DNA of 10,677 nt from Lachnospiraceae bacterium (GCA_900770225.1 CAAGJU010000261.1:1-10677), one strand, 5' to 3'; counted from the stretch's first letter, positions 1 through 5,885 are shown. The notes: generated by a model not told the origin, from the letters alone. Program-made: numbers and translations.

Positions 1-2
1 GC

Positions 3-36
3 CTTTCCCTTGGGGGGGAGTTCCTTTTTTTTTTTT
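3..36 (+). terminator. Probable intrinsic terminator of an upstream gene
   Basis: CTTTCCC (3-9) can pair with GGGGGAG (14-20) through a TTGG loop if two G-T wobbles are allowed. Four bases later a run of 12 T follows (25-36). A stem followed by a T run is the form of an intrinsic terminator for a + strand gene lying left of the window. The stem is imperfect and the window edge hides any extension, so the T run is the main evidence. Confidence 0.4.
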
Positions 37-101
37 CAGGCAGAAGGCGGCACACGCGCCCTGACGAGGTGACCGAAAGCCGGCGATGAGAGCGACAGGA
101 C

Positions 102-112
102 CGGCGAAGCCG
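102..112 (+). repeat. Compact GAA-triloop hairpin
   Basis: CGGC GAA GCCG is a perfect 4-bp stem closed by C-G around a three-base loop. It is the first of three hairpins with the same loop rule in the GC-rich 200 bases before the LuxR gene. Otherwise this stretch (37-236) shows no convincing gene and no clear promoter, apart from a short direct repeat CCTGACG at 60-66 and 116-122. Confidence 0.6.
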
Positions 113-142
113 AATCCTGACGCGATCAACGCCGGGTTGGGA

Positions 143-157
143 GCACGCGGAGCGTGC
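143..157 (+). repeat. Compact GGA-triloop hairpin
   Basis: GCACGC GGA GCGTGC is a perfect 6-bp inverted repeat with a three-base loop, about 80 bases before the start codon of the LuxR gene. It is not followed by a T run, so it does not look like a terminator. The loop-closing pair is C-G, as in the other hairpins of this type in the window. Confidence 0.7.
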
Positions 158-172
158 GGGTGTGGCGAGCGC

Positions 173-203
173 CGCGATAGCACGACGGAGTCGTGCCTGC
201 GCG
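173..203 (+). repeat. Extended GGA-triloop hairpin upstream of the LuxR gene
   Basis: The core GCACGAC GGA GTCGTGC (180-196) is a perfect 7-bp stem with a GGA loop. Outside a 3x3 internal loop (ATA/CTG), CGCG at 173-176 pairs with CGCG at 200-203, giving 11 pairs in all. The structure ends about 20 bases before the Shine-Dalgarno site of the LuxR gene, so in RNA it would lie in the 5' untranslated region. No T run follows it. Confidence 0.7.
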
Positions 204-236
204 AGTAATGAGCCTGATGCGAGAAGAGGTATTGCC

Positions 237-1022
237 ATGAATGATTTCACTATGTATGACGATATGCTTTACGCCATTTACAGCGCGACGGATCTGGAGA
301 GCATGAAGTCGGCGCTGCTGATGCATATGCAGGATCTGATTCCTCATGATTATGCCAGCATACTTATTTTTGATAAGAATGCGGGAAAAGCGCCGTATCA
401 CGTCGCTGCGTTTTACTGTGAGCCGAGTGATTTTACCGACGCTGAGAAAAAATATCTCGACACCTATCCGGACGATCTCGAGAATCGTGTGGCGATGAAC
501 GGCGACAACGCCGTCATCCGCGTGTCAAGCCTGCAGCCGGAGAGCGAGAGACTGAATTCCAGGATCTACCGCGACTGCTATCGCAACTATTCCATATATG
601 ATATGCTGCAGGTGCTGATCCGCGACAAAAAGGATGTGGCAGCGCTCCTCACGCTTTATCGGACGAGAGAGCACGGGGCGTTTACCGATGAAAGCGTCTA
701 TACACTGAAGGCGCTGAGCAGGCATCTGAACACGGTATTTTATAAGTACTGCCGCCAGCAGGATGATGCGGCAAACGTGAATTCCGCAGTGCAGGAGATT
801 ACGAGCCGCGTGCATATGACGCCGAAGGAGACGGAAATCCTCACGCTGATCTTTCTCGCGAAGTCCAATCCTGAGATCTGCGATGAGCTCGGTATAAAGG
901 AACATACACTGCAGAAGCATTTTCAGAATATTTACAGGAAGCTGAACATTTCTTCCAGATGGGAGCTTCTGCGTTTCTCCGCTGGGGCCGGCACACCAGT
1001 CACCGTCGGTCGTGCCGGCTGA
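237..1022 (+). CDS. LuxR-type transcriptional regulator with GAF-like N-terminal part
   Basis: This encodes a cytoplasmic DNA-binding regulator of 261 residues. Residues about 194-250 form a LuxR-type C-terminal helix-turn-helix: MTPKETEIL opens it, and IKEHTLQKHFQNIYRKL matches the family pattern of recognition helix followed by a K-x-H-x-x-x-I-Y-x-K-L segment. Residues 1 to about 180 have an alternating hydrophobic pattern resembling a GAF sensory domain, but I see no residues that identify a ligand. There is no receiver signature. The ATG at 237 is chosen because AGAGG (224-229) lies at a good distance; the frame stays open back to an ATG at 162, but those codons run through GC-rich hairpin sequence and look spurious. 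The last 13 or so residues (rich in G, A, T and V) are encoded by an inverted repeat and look like an add-on beyond the normal domain end. The target genes are unknown; the next gene, an MBL hydrolase, is a guess by proximity only. Confidence 0.85.
   Translation: MNDFTMYDDMLYAIYSATDLESMKSALLMHMQDLIPHDYASILIFDKNAGKAPYHVAAFYCEPSDFTDAEKKYLDTYPDDLENRVAMNGDNAVIRVSSLQPESERLNSRIYRDCYRNYSIYDMLQVLIRDKKDVAALLTLYRTREHGAFTDESVYTLKALSRHLNTVFYKYCRQQDDAANVNSAVQEITSRVHMTPKETEILTLIFLAKSNPEICDELGIKEHTLQKHFQNIYRKLNISSRWELLRFSAGAGTPVTVGRAG
987..1019 (+). repeat. Inverted repeat inside the 3' end of the LuxR gene
   Basis: GCCGGCAC (987-994) is an exact inverted copy of GTGCCGGC (1012-1019), separated by 17 bases, and ends one base before the TGA stop codon. 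It codes for the regulator's glycine- and valine-rich tail. No T run follows directly, so termination here is doubtful. Confidence 0.65.
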
Positions 1023-1094
1023 AGCGACCGGCGGCGATGACGGGGGACATGACTTATTCAACATAAAAGAATAGTTATATATGTGGATTATATG

Positions 1095-1151
1095 TGTGGA
1101 TTTGTGATAAACTGTATCCGTTAAATGAAGGAAACAGGTCACAAATCCACA
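1095..1151 (+). repeat. Long imperfect hairpin with 13-bp perfect outer stem
   Basis: TGTGGATTTGTGA (1095-1107) is exactly inverted at 1139-1151. Inside it, CTGTATCC (1112-1119) pairs with GGAAACAG (1130-1137) with one mismatch, leaving a 10-base loop. The 3' arm is followed by TCTTTTATT, which could act as a weak T tract, so this may be the terminator of the LuxR transcript. A small structured RNA or the remnant of a palindromic repeat are alternatives. No good reading frame lies within it. Confidence 0.75.
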
Positions 1152-1159
1152 TCTTTTAT

Positions 1160-1208
1160 TGTATAAGTCCGAGAGCACGTAGTGCGAAGCGGCGCGTAGA
1201 CTTATACA
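1160..1208 (+). repeat. Nested inverted repeat with GTA-triloop hairpin inside
   Basis: TGTATAAGTC (1160-1169) is exactly inverted as GACTTATACA (1199-1208). Within the enclosed 29 bases lies GCAC GTA GTGC (1175-1185), a perfect stem with a three-base loop. The heptamer GCGAAGC (1184-1190), known as an unusually stable DNA minihairpin, overlaps its end. This cruciform-like arrangement is non-coding and has no T run. Confidence 0.7.
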
Positions 1209-1254
1209 GTATCCTAGTATGTGGGGTTTACTGTATTAAGCCGTCGACGCGCAG

Positions 1255-1292
1255 ACAGTATTTTGGCATGCGAAGCATGCACAGAAAACTGT
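1255..1292 (+). repeat. GAA-triloop hairpin with imperfect outer arms
   Basis: GCATGC GAA GCATGC (1266-1280) is a perfect 6-bp stem with a GAA loop. Around it ACAGT and TTTT (1255-1264) can pair imperfectly with AAAACTGT (1285-1292). It ends about 17 bases before the Shine-Dalgarno site of the hydrolase gene, so it is probably in that gene's 5' untranslated region. Confidence 0.65.
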
Positions 1293-1319
1293 ATGCGTGA
1301 TCAGAACCGAGGGAGCACG

Positions 1320-2087
1320 ATGAACATACATTTTTACAGAAACTGCACCATGAAAATTGCATACGGCGGGAAGACATTTCTTGTTGACCCGATGTTCCGC
1401 CCGGCGGGCAAAACGCATGAGCTGGCGCCGACGCTGTACCCGGAGAAGGGGCCGCTTGTAGATCTGCCGTGCGAGCCCAGGGAGATTGTCGAAGGTATTG
1501 ACGCTGTTCTGCTGACGCATATGCATCCCGGTCACTTCGACCAGGAGGCAGCGGACCTCATCTCAAAGGAGCTGCCATTCTATGTGCAGAATCTGAACGA
1601 CAAGGATTTGGTGCGAAAATACGGAATGAGCAAAAACCAGACCATCGATATGACGCTGTGGACACATCTCGATGATATCCGCATTATCCGTGTGACAGGA
1701 CGCCACGGTGACGGACCGATTCAGCATGTGCTGAACACCATGCAGAATTCAAGCGGCATTCTGCTGGAGAAAGATGGCGAGGAGACGGTATTTTTTACCG
1801 GTGATACGGTTTGGTGCAGCGGGATGCTGGATGGCCTCGGGGCAAATCCGGACGTGATCATCGCCTATCTGGGCTATGCGCACGGCGAGGGCATGCATAT
1901 CACAATGGGAACGGACGATCTTCAGAAGATTCTGGACAAGTGTCCGAAGGCAAAAGTGGTCTGTGTCCATATGGATACCTTTGAGAATCAGGAGCTGACG
2001 CGCGATAAACTCAGAAACTGGGCATCGCTGAATGGAGTGACAGACCGTCTGATCATCCCGGAGAACGGGGAGAGTTTTGAAGTCTGA
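1320..2087 (+). CDS. MBL-fold metallohydrolase (UlaG-like/COG2220 type) with altered metal motif
   Basis: This is a 255-residue metallo-beta-lactamase-fold protein. The visible motifs are T-H-M-H-P-G-H-F-D (H67, H69, H72), H129 in GRHGDG, D162 in TGDTVW and H217 in VHMDTFEN. They fit the order of metal ligands in the family and the compact, single-domain UlaG-like group. The usual H-x-H-x-D-H motif has Gly at position 71 instead of Asp, which would remove a ligand of the second metal site. There is no signal peptide, so it is probably cytosolic. The substrate cannot be read from the sequence. The ATG at 1320 is preferred because GAGGGAG (1308-1314) sits just upstream; the longer frame from 1221 runs through the hairpin region and adds a tail with no family resemblance. 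truA follows 73 bases downstream and may share the transcript. Confidence 0.85.
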   Translation: MNIHFYRNCTMKIAYGGKTFLVDPMFRPAGKTHELAPTLYPEKGPLVDLPCEPREIVEGIDAVLLTHMHPGHFDQEAADLISKELPFYVQNLNDKDLVRKYGMSKNQTIDMTLWTHLDDIRIIRVTGRHGDGPIQHVLNTMQNSSGILLEKDGEETVFFTGDTVWCSGMLDGLGANPDVIIAYLGYAHGEGMHITMGTDDLQKILDKCPKAKVVCVHMDTFENQELTRDKLRNWASLNGVTDRLIIPENGESFEV

Positions 2088-2099
2088 CAGGATATGACA

Positions 2100-2123
2100 G
2101 GCCGGGACCGGAAGGCCCCGGCC
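2100..2123 (+). repeat. GC-rich stem-loop between the hydrolase gene and truA
   Basis: GGCCGGG (2100-2106) is exactly inverted as CCCGGCC (2117-2123) around a 10-base loop. A second weaker stem follows (GCTG at 2124-2127 with CAGC near 2136-2139). There is no T run, so full termination is unlikely. It may tune mRNA processing or stability between the two genes. Confidence 0.55.
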
Positions 2124-2160
2124 GCTGTATATATGCAGCCAAGCAATCAGGAGGAAATCT

Positions 2161-2976
2161 GTGCGTAAAAATTATAAAATGACGATACGCTACGATGGCA
2201 CACGCTACTATGGATGGGAGCATCAGCCTGGGCAGGAAATGACGATCCAGGGCAAACTGGAAACGGTGCTTGACCGGATGCTTGCCGGTGAAAAAACGGA
2301 TACAGAGGGGACGGGAGCAGCAGGCAGCACCTCTGATGAAACACAACGGTCCGGCTCCGGTGTCACCGTCATCGGTGCGGGGCGTACAGACGCCGGAGTA
2401 CACGCACTGGCGATGACAGCGAATGTGCTGCTGGATACACAGAAGAGCGAGCGGGAAATTCAGCGCTACATGAACCGTTACCTTCCGGATGACATCAGCG
2501 TGGATGAGGTAAAAATCTGTGCAGACCGCTTTCACAGCCGCTTCATGACCCGGGGAAAGACCTACCGGTATACCTACTGGTACAGCCCGGAGGGGGCTGT
2601 TCCGGTGTTTGACAGAAAATATGTGACGGTGCTCGACCGCATGCCTGATCTGGAACGAATGAGGCAGGCGGCCGATTTACTGACGGGCATGCATGATTTC
2701 CGGAGCTTCTGCGGAAATCCGCATATGAAAAAGTCAACGGTACGTCTCGTAGACAAGATTGAGATCCGCCAGCGGGGCTGCTATATCAGGATCACGGTGC
2801 ACGGAAGCGGCTTTCTGCAGAACATGGTCCGCATTATCTGCGGTACTCTGCTCGAAACCGGTTACGGCCGGCGGAGTCCGGAGAGCATGACAGAACTGCT
2901 GGAGGCCAGGGACCGAAAGCTCGCCGGAGCGACGGCACCCGCCTGCGGACTAACCCTGGTCAGCGTTGATTACTGA
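2161..2976 (+). CDS. truA: tRNA pseudouridine synthase A
   Basis: TruA converts uridines 38-40 in the anticodon arm of many tRNAs to pseudouridine, in the cytoplasm. The 271-residue product opens with the family's first strand and loop (MTIRYDGTRYYGWEHQPG). It carries the catalytic motif GRTDAGVHA with Asp77, the HSRF and RGKTYRY segments of the central fold, the HDFRSFCG motif, and GFLQNMVRIICGTLLETG near the C-terminus. The start is the GTG at 2161, six bases after AGGAGG (2149-2154). Compared with E. coli TruA, whose catalytic Asp is residue 60, there is an insert of about 17 residues at roughly 44-68, rich in G, S, T, D and E. All key motifs are intact, so activity is expected. Many clostridia carry more than one TruA-like gene, so this could be a paralogue. 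Confidence 0.95.
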   Translation: MRKNYKMTIRYDGTRYYGWEHQPGQEMTIQGKLETVLDRMLAGEKTDTEGTGAAGSTSDETQRSGSGVTVIGAGRTDAGVHALAMTANVLLDTQKSEREIQRYMNRYLPDDISVDEVKICADRFHSRFMTRGKTYRYTYWYSPEGAVPVFDRKYVTVLDRMPDLERMRQAADLLTGMHDFRSFCGNPHMKKSTVRLVDKIEIRQRGCYIRITVHGSGFLQNMVRIICGTLLETGYGRRSPESMTELLEARDRKLAGATAPACGLTLVSVDY

Positions 2977-3043
2977 GTTCATATGGCATCAGCACCGATC
3001 GGATGCACTGCCGCTAATCAACATCGACAGCCCGGGATGATGA

Positions 3044-3253
3044 ATGAAGGATCAGAATATCAAAAATGCATCTGTGATGGAACAGAAAAATATGGTAGTC
3101 TTTCAGTTATTGGCAACTGTTGTTATACTGTGTGCGGGGAGCAGCGCACAGCCTGTCTTATATCAGCCCGTATCAAAACAACCTGAGAAGTGGTTCACGG
3201 TGATATGGAATGATCAGAGTGATATACATCACACAAGAGGGGAGAACAGATAA
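3044..3253 (+). CDS. Possible small membrane or secreted peptide, coupled to the lysozyme gene
   Basis: This 69-codon frame encodes a peptide with a hydrophobic stretch at residues 17-35 (core VVFQLLATVVILCAG) preceded by Lys and followed by Ala-rich sequence, which resembles a signal peptide or single membrane segment. Its TAA stop overlaps the ATG of the lysozyme gene in TAATG, a layout often seen in translational coupling. Against it: the Shine-Dalgarno site before 3044 is weak (GGGAT), inner ATG codons at 3077 and 3092 have none, and I recognise no family. It could equally be leader sequence that happens to stay open. Confidence 0.25.
   Translation: MKDQNIKNASVMEQKNMVVFQLLATVVILCAGSSAQPVLYQPVSKQPEKWFTVIWNDQSDIHHTRGENR
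3121..3129 (+). promoter_or_regulatory. Possible extended -10 promoter for the lysozyme gene
   Basis: TG-T-TATACT is an extended -10 element with five of six matches to TATAAT. No good -35 box lies 16-18 bases upstream, which extended -10 promoters can tolerate. Transcription would start near 3136, leaving a leader of about 117 bases before the lysozyme ATG. If it is used, the small frame starting at 3044 would not be on this transcript in full. Confidence 0.3.
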
Positions 3254-5745
3254 TGAATAAGAAATTTCTTAAAAAATTCGGCCGTCGGGCCGCGGCATCG
3301 TGTCTGTCACTGACGCTGTGCTTTTTCGGAACAGCAGCACCAGCCCTGGCAGACAACGGTTATTCATCGAACTCATCTGTAACAGCAGGTAATGACAGCC
3401 CGGCAGATGCGACAGAAATTGTGGGAGCAGCCGGCGCAACAGACAACCAGGCACTGAACGAGGCTGCAGGGGAGATCAGCAGCCAGCCGGATGTTCAGAC
3501 CGGTGAGGAAGTGGCTGATAATATCAAGACGATCCTGCAGGCATCTTCCCAGCTGGGTACCGCTGATGCATCTCAGGTGGCGGACCTTCAGGCTTCTATC
3601 GATACGGTAAGCGCTCAGTATGAGGGACTCTCCGATGAGGAGAAGAATGCACTCGGCCAGAGCCGTGAACTGCTTGACGCGGCATCCAGTGCCGTGGATG
3701 ATATGGCGGATACCCTTCATGAGGTGAACAGCGGGGCGCAGCTCACCATTGAACAGACGGGGAAGGAAAACAGCTTCCGCTATGTAGACGGTGAAAAAAT
3801 CAGCGACGCGGTCCATACGGTTTCCGAAGAGCAGCGGGATGTGGCTGAAATCGCCGACCAGAATGCCGCCGGCAGTGATGATGCGGCTGCAGAAGACAGC
3901 AGCAGTGATGACACGAACCTGTACGGCGCGGGTGAGCAGGATACATCTGACGGGAATACTTCATCGGACAGTGCCGGAGCAGCATCTGGCAGCAATACTT
4001 CATCTGACAATACAGGAACAGTATCCGGTGAAAATCCCGTGACAGCCGGAACAGCATCTGATGCAGATATGCAGACTGTCGGCACGGCATCAGCCGGAGA
4101 TCAGTCGGAAGCTGGCACAGTATTAACCGGAAATCAGGGAGAAGACGATACGGTCGTTCTGACGGCTGCGTCAACCACTTACAAGGGCATCGACGTATCT
4201 GTTCATCAGAAGGAAATCGACTGGCAGAAGGTTAAAAATTCAGGCGTCAGTTTTGCCATTCTGAGATGCGGATACGGAAGTGATCTGACAGCGCAGGATG
4301 ATAAGAGATGGGCCTACAATGTGGCTCAGTGCGAGAAATACGGTATTCCGTATGGCGTGTATCTGTATTCCTATGCCACCACCACGGAGCAGATCGACAG
4401 TGAGGTCAGACACACCCTCAGGCTTCTGCAGGGACATACGCCGGCTCTTCCTGTTTACATTGATATGGAGGATAATACCCAGCTGAGGCTCGGAGCAGAA
4501 ACACTCTGTGCGTTTGCCAACCGCTTCTGTGATCAGATCGCAGCGGCAGGATATAAGGCGGGACTGTACTCCTCTACGAACTGCTGGAATCGCTTTTTCG
4601 GCGATTTTGCGCTCCTTCCCGGATATTATCACTGGATCGCCCAGTACAACACCGTCTGCACCTACAGGGGAAATTATGAAAGCTGGCAGTTTTCCTCAAA
4701 AGGGGAAGTTGACGGAATTTCGGGAAGCGTTGATATGAACCTCTGGTACAATACTCTGGGAGCCAAAGCAGCCGGTTCGTCAGACTATATGAACATTGCG
4801 GATGGAACTTACACAATAAGGAACAGCTCTCATCAGGACTTTACGGTTGATGTGAAAGACGGGAGCACGGGGGACTGGGCCAATATCCAGCTGTACTCAG
4901 CTAATAATACAGATGCACAGAAATTTACTTTTACAGGGCTTGGTAATGGCTGTTATCTGATCACCAATGTAAAATCAGGAAAGGCTGTCGATGTCCTGAC
5001 AGGCAGTATGGCAGAGGATGCCAATATTCAGCAGTATACGGTCAACCGTTCTTACACACAGCAGTGGATTCCCAGAAAAAATGCAGACGGATCGGTCTCA
5101 CTGATCAATGCCGGATCCTTCCGCTACATGGATATCGACAATGAGGTTTATGCCAATGGCACGAATATCAAGCAGCATTCCTCTACCGGTTCTGAAGCAC
5201 AGAAATTTGTGCTGACAGCTGCAACGGCTTCCGGTAATAACTCTTCTGACACGGGGAAAAATAAAGATGGCAATACAGACCCCGACGACATGCCGTCAAC
5301 AGAGGGCCTGGATGGCACCTATTATATTGCCAACAGCAAACGGCAGGATATGGTTTTGGATGTGTCAGGTGCTTCAGCGGCAGACGGCGCGAATGTCCAG
5401 CTGTATTCTCTGAACAGAACCAATGCACAGAGGTTTACCTTCAAGTCGCTTGGCAACGGATATTACAGCATCACCAATGTCAGCTCCGGCAAACTGCTTG
5501 ATCTGTCCGGAGCGTCACAGGATAACGGTGCCAATATCCAGCAGTATCATGCGAACGGTACCTATGCACAGCAGTGGAAAGTAGTGCAGAACAGCGACCA
5601 CACCTTCACCATTATCAGTCGCGCGAGCGGAAAGGTCATCGATGTAGATGCGGCTATCTACGTAAACGGACGGAATATACAGCAGTACAGCAGCAACGGT
5701 ACGAATGCGCAGAAGTTCGTGCTTCTGGACGTCACTGAATATTGA
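3253..5745 (+). CDS. Secreted GH25 lysozyme with two ricin-type beta-trefoil lectin domains
   Basis: This 830-residue exported enzyme should cut the glycan strands of peptidoglycan (GH25, N-acetylmuramidase). Residues 1-33 are a signal peptide: a Lys/Arg-rich start, a hydrophobic core, and a probable cut after ALA33. Residues about 85-153 are helical and include YEGLSDEEKNAL, like FIVAR-type surface modules. Residues 205-305 are a low-complexity linker rich in S, T, D, G and A. The GH25 domain spans 308-503, with GIDVS (Asp314) at its start, the catalytic DME motif at 404-406, and VDMNLW near its end. Two related beta-trefoil lectin domains follow (517-656 and 687-830), with repeated A-Q-K-F and Q-Q-W motifs and the closing motif AQKFVL in both; they probably bind cell-wall or host glycans. 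There is no LPXTG motif or membrane anchor, so the protein is released or held by its lectins. GAGGGGAG (3237-3244) is the ribosome binding site. No terminator separates it from the str promoter. Confidence 0.93.
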   Translation: MNKKFLKKFGRRAAASCLSLTLCFFGTAAPALADNGYSSNSSVTAGNDSPADATEIVGAAGATDNQALNEAAGEISSQPDVQTGEEVADNIKTILQASSQLGTADASQVADLQASIDTVSAQYEGLSDEEKNALGQSRELLDAASSAVDDMADTLHEVNSGAQLTIEQTGKENSFRYVDGEKISDAVHTVSEEQRDVAEIADQNAAGSDDAAAEDSSSDDTNLYGAGEQDTSDGNTSSDSAGAASGSNTSSDNTGTVSGENPVTAGTASDADMQTVGTASAGDQSEAGTVLTGNQGEDDTVVLTAASTTYKGIDVSVHQKEIDWQKVKNSGVSFAILRCGYGSDLTAQDDKRWAYNVAQCEKYGIPYGVYLYSYATTTEQIDSEVRHTLRLLQGHTPALPVYIDMEDNTQLRLGAETLCAFANRFCDQIAAAGYKAGLYSSTNCWNRFFGDFALLPGYYHWIAQYNTVCTYRGNYESWQFSSKGEVDGISGSVDMNLWYNTLGAKAAGSSDYMNIADGTYTIRNSSHQDFTVDVKDGSTGDWANIQLYSANNTDAQKFTFTGLGNGCYLITNVKSGKAVDVLTGSMAEDANIQQYTVNRSYTQQWIPRKNADGSVSLINAGSFRYMDIDNEVYANGTNIKQHSSTGSEAQKFVLTAATASGNNSSDTGKNKDGNTDPDDMPSTEGLDGTYYIANSKRQDMVLDVSGASAADGANVQLYSLNRTNAQRFTFKSLGNGYYSITNVSSGKLLDLSGASQDNGANIQQYHANGTYAQQWKVVQNSDHTFTIISRASGKVIDVDAAIYVNGRNIQQYSSNGTNAQKFVLLDVTEY
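3955..4032 (+). repeat. 39-bp (13-codon) tandem repeat in the lysozyme linker
   Basis: Two consecutive 13-residue units, NTSSDSAGAASGS (235-247) and NTSSDNTGTVSGE (248-260), are encoded by two 39-bp copies. Each begins AATACTTCATC (3955-3965 and 3994-4004). Such linkers often vary in copy number between strains by slippage or recombination. Confidence 0.65.
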
Positions 5746-5752
5746 AATTCGC

Positions 5753-5782
5753 TTGACAATGCGAGCGTGCAAAGCTTATAAT
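5753..5782 (+). promoter_or_regulatory. Consensus sigma-A promoter of the str operon
   Basis: TTGACA (5753-5758) and TATAAT (5777-5782) both match the consensus exactly with an 18-bp spacer, as expected for a very strongly expressed ribosomal operon. Transcription should start near 5789-5790, leaving a leader of about 96 bases before rpsL. The -35 box begins only 7 bases after the lysozyme stop codon. Confidence 0.93.
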
Positions 5783-5787
5783 TCTCT

Positions 5788-5832
5788 AGCGTGCGTCAGA
5801 GGCGCGCGCTTTCTTTGTGCGCTTTTTGCGCA
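5788..5832 (+). promoter_or_regulatory. rpsL leader with mutually exclusive hairpins, possible attenuator
   Basis: Stem A pairs AGCGTGCG (5788-5795) with CGCGCGCT (5803-5810), 8 bp with one wobble, and is followed by TTCTTT, so it resembles a terminator placed right at the RNA 5' end. Stem B pairs GCGCGC (5804-5809) with GTGCGC (5817-5822) and cannot coexist with A. Stem C pairs TGCGC (5818-5822) with GCGCA (5828-5832) and excludes B. This is the layout of an attenuator, but stem A could also simply protect the mRNA 5' end. Confidence 0.45.
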
Positions 5833-5885
5833 TGATATAGCAAACAGGCAGCCGCAACATTTTTTACAAGGAGGAATATGAAGGA

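Larger units (their letters stand above)
1111..1294. promoter_or_regulatory. Cluster of ACTGTAT motifs, possible operator sites
   Basis: ACTGTAT occurs at 1111-1117, 1230-1236 and 1288-1294. Its exact reverse complement ATACAGT occurs at 1204-1210, within ATACAGTAT, and a near copy AGACAGTAT lies at 1253-1261. Four exact copies of a 7-mer in 184 bases exceed chance. They may be binding half-sites upstream of the hydrolase gene, or parts of degenerate repeats; three of them lie in or beside hairpin arms. Confidence 0.25.

Noticed and set aside
162..236. N-terminal extension of the LuxR protein from an ATG at 162
   Set aside because: The extra 25 codons run through a hairpin and are rich in Arg and Ala, whereas ATG 237 has a properly spaced Shine-Dalgarno site.
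525..1178. 217-codon open frame on the - strand opposite the LuxR gene
   Set aside because: It is antisense to a recognisable helix-turn-helix gene, starts in the hairpin-rich gap and shows no motif.
1094..1300. 68-codon frame in the gap after the LuxR gene
   Set aside because: It reads straight through three inverted repeats, lacks a ribosome binding site and has no protein-like pattern.
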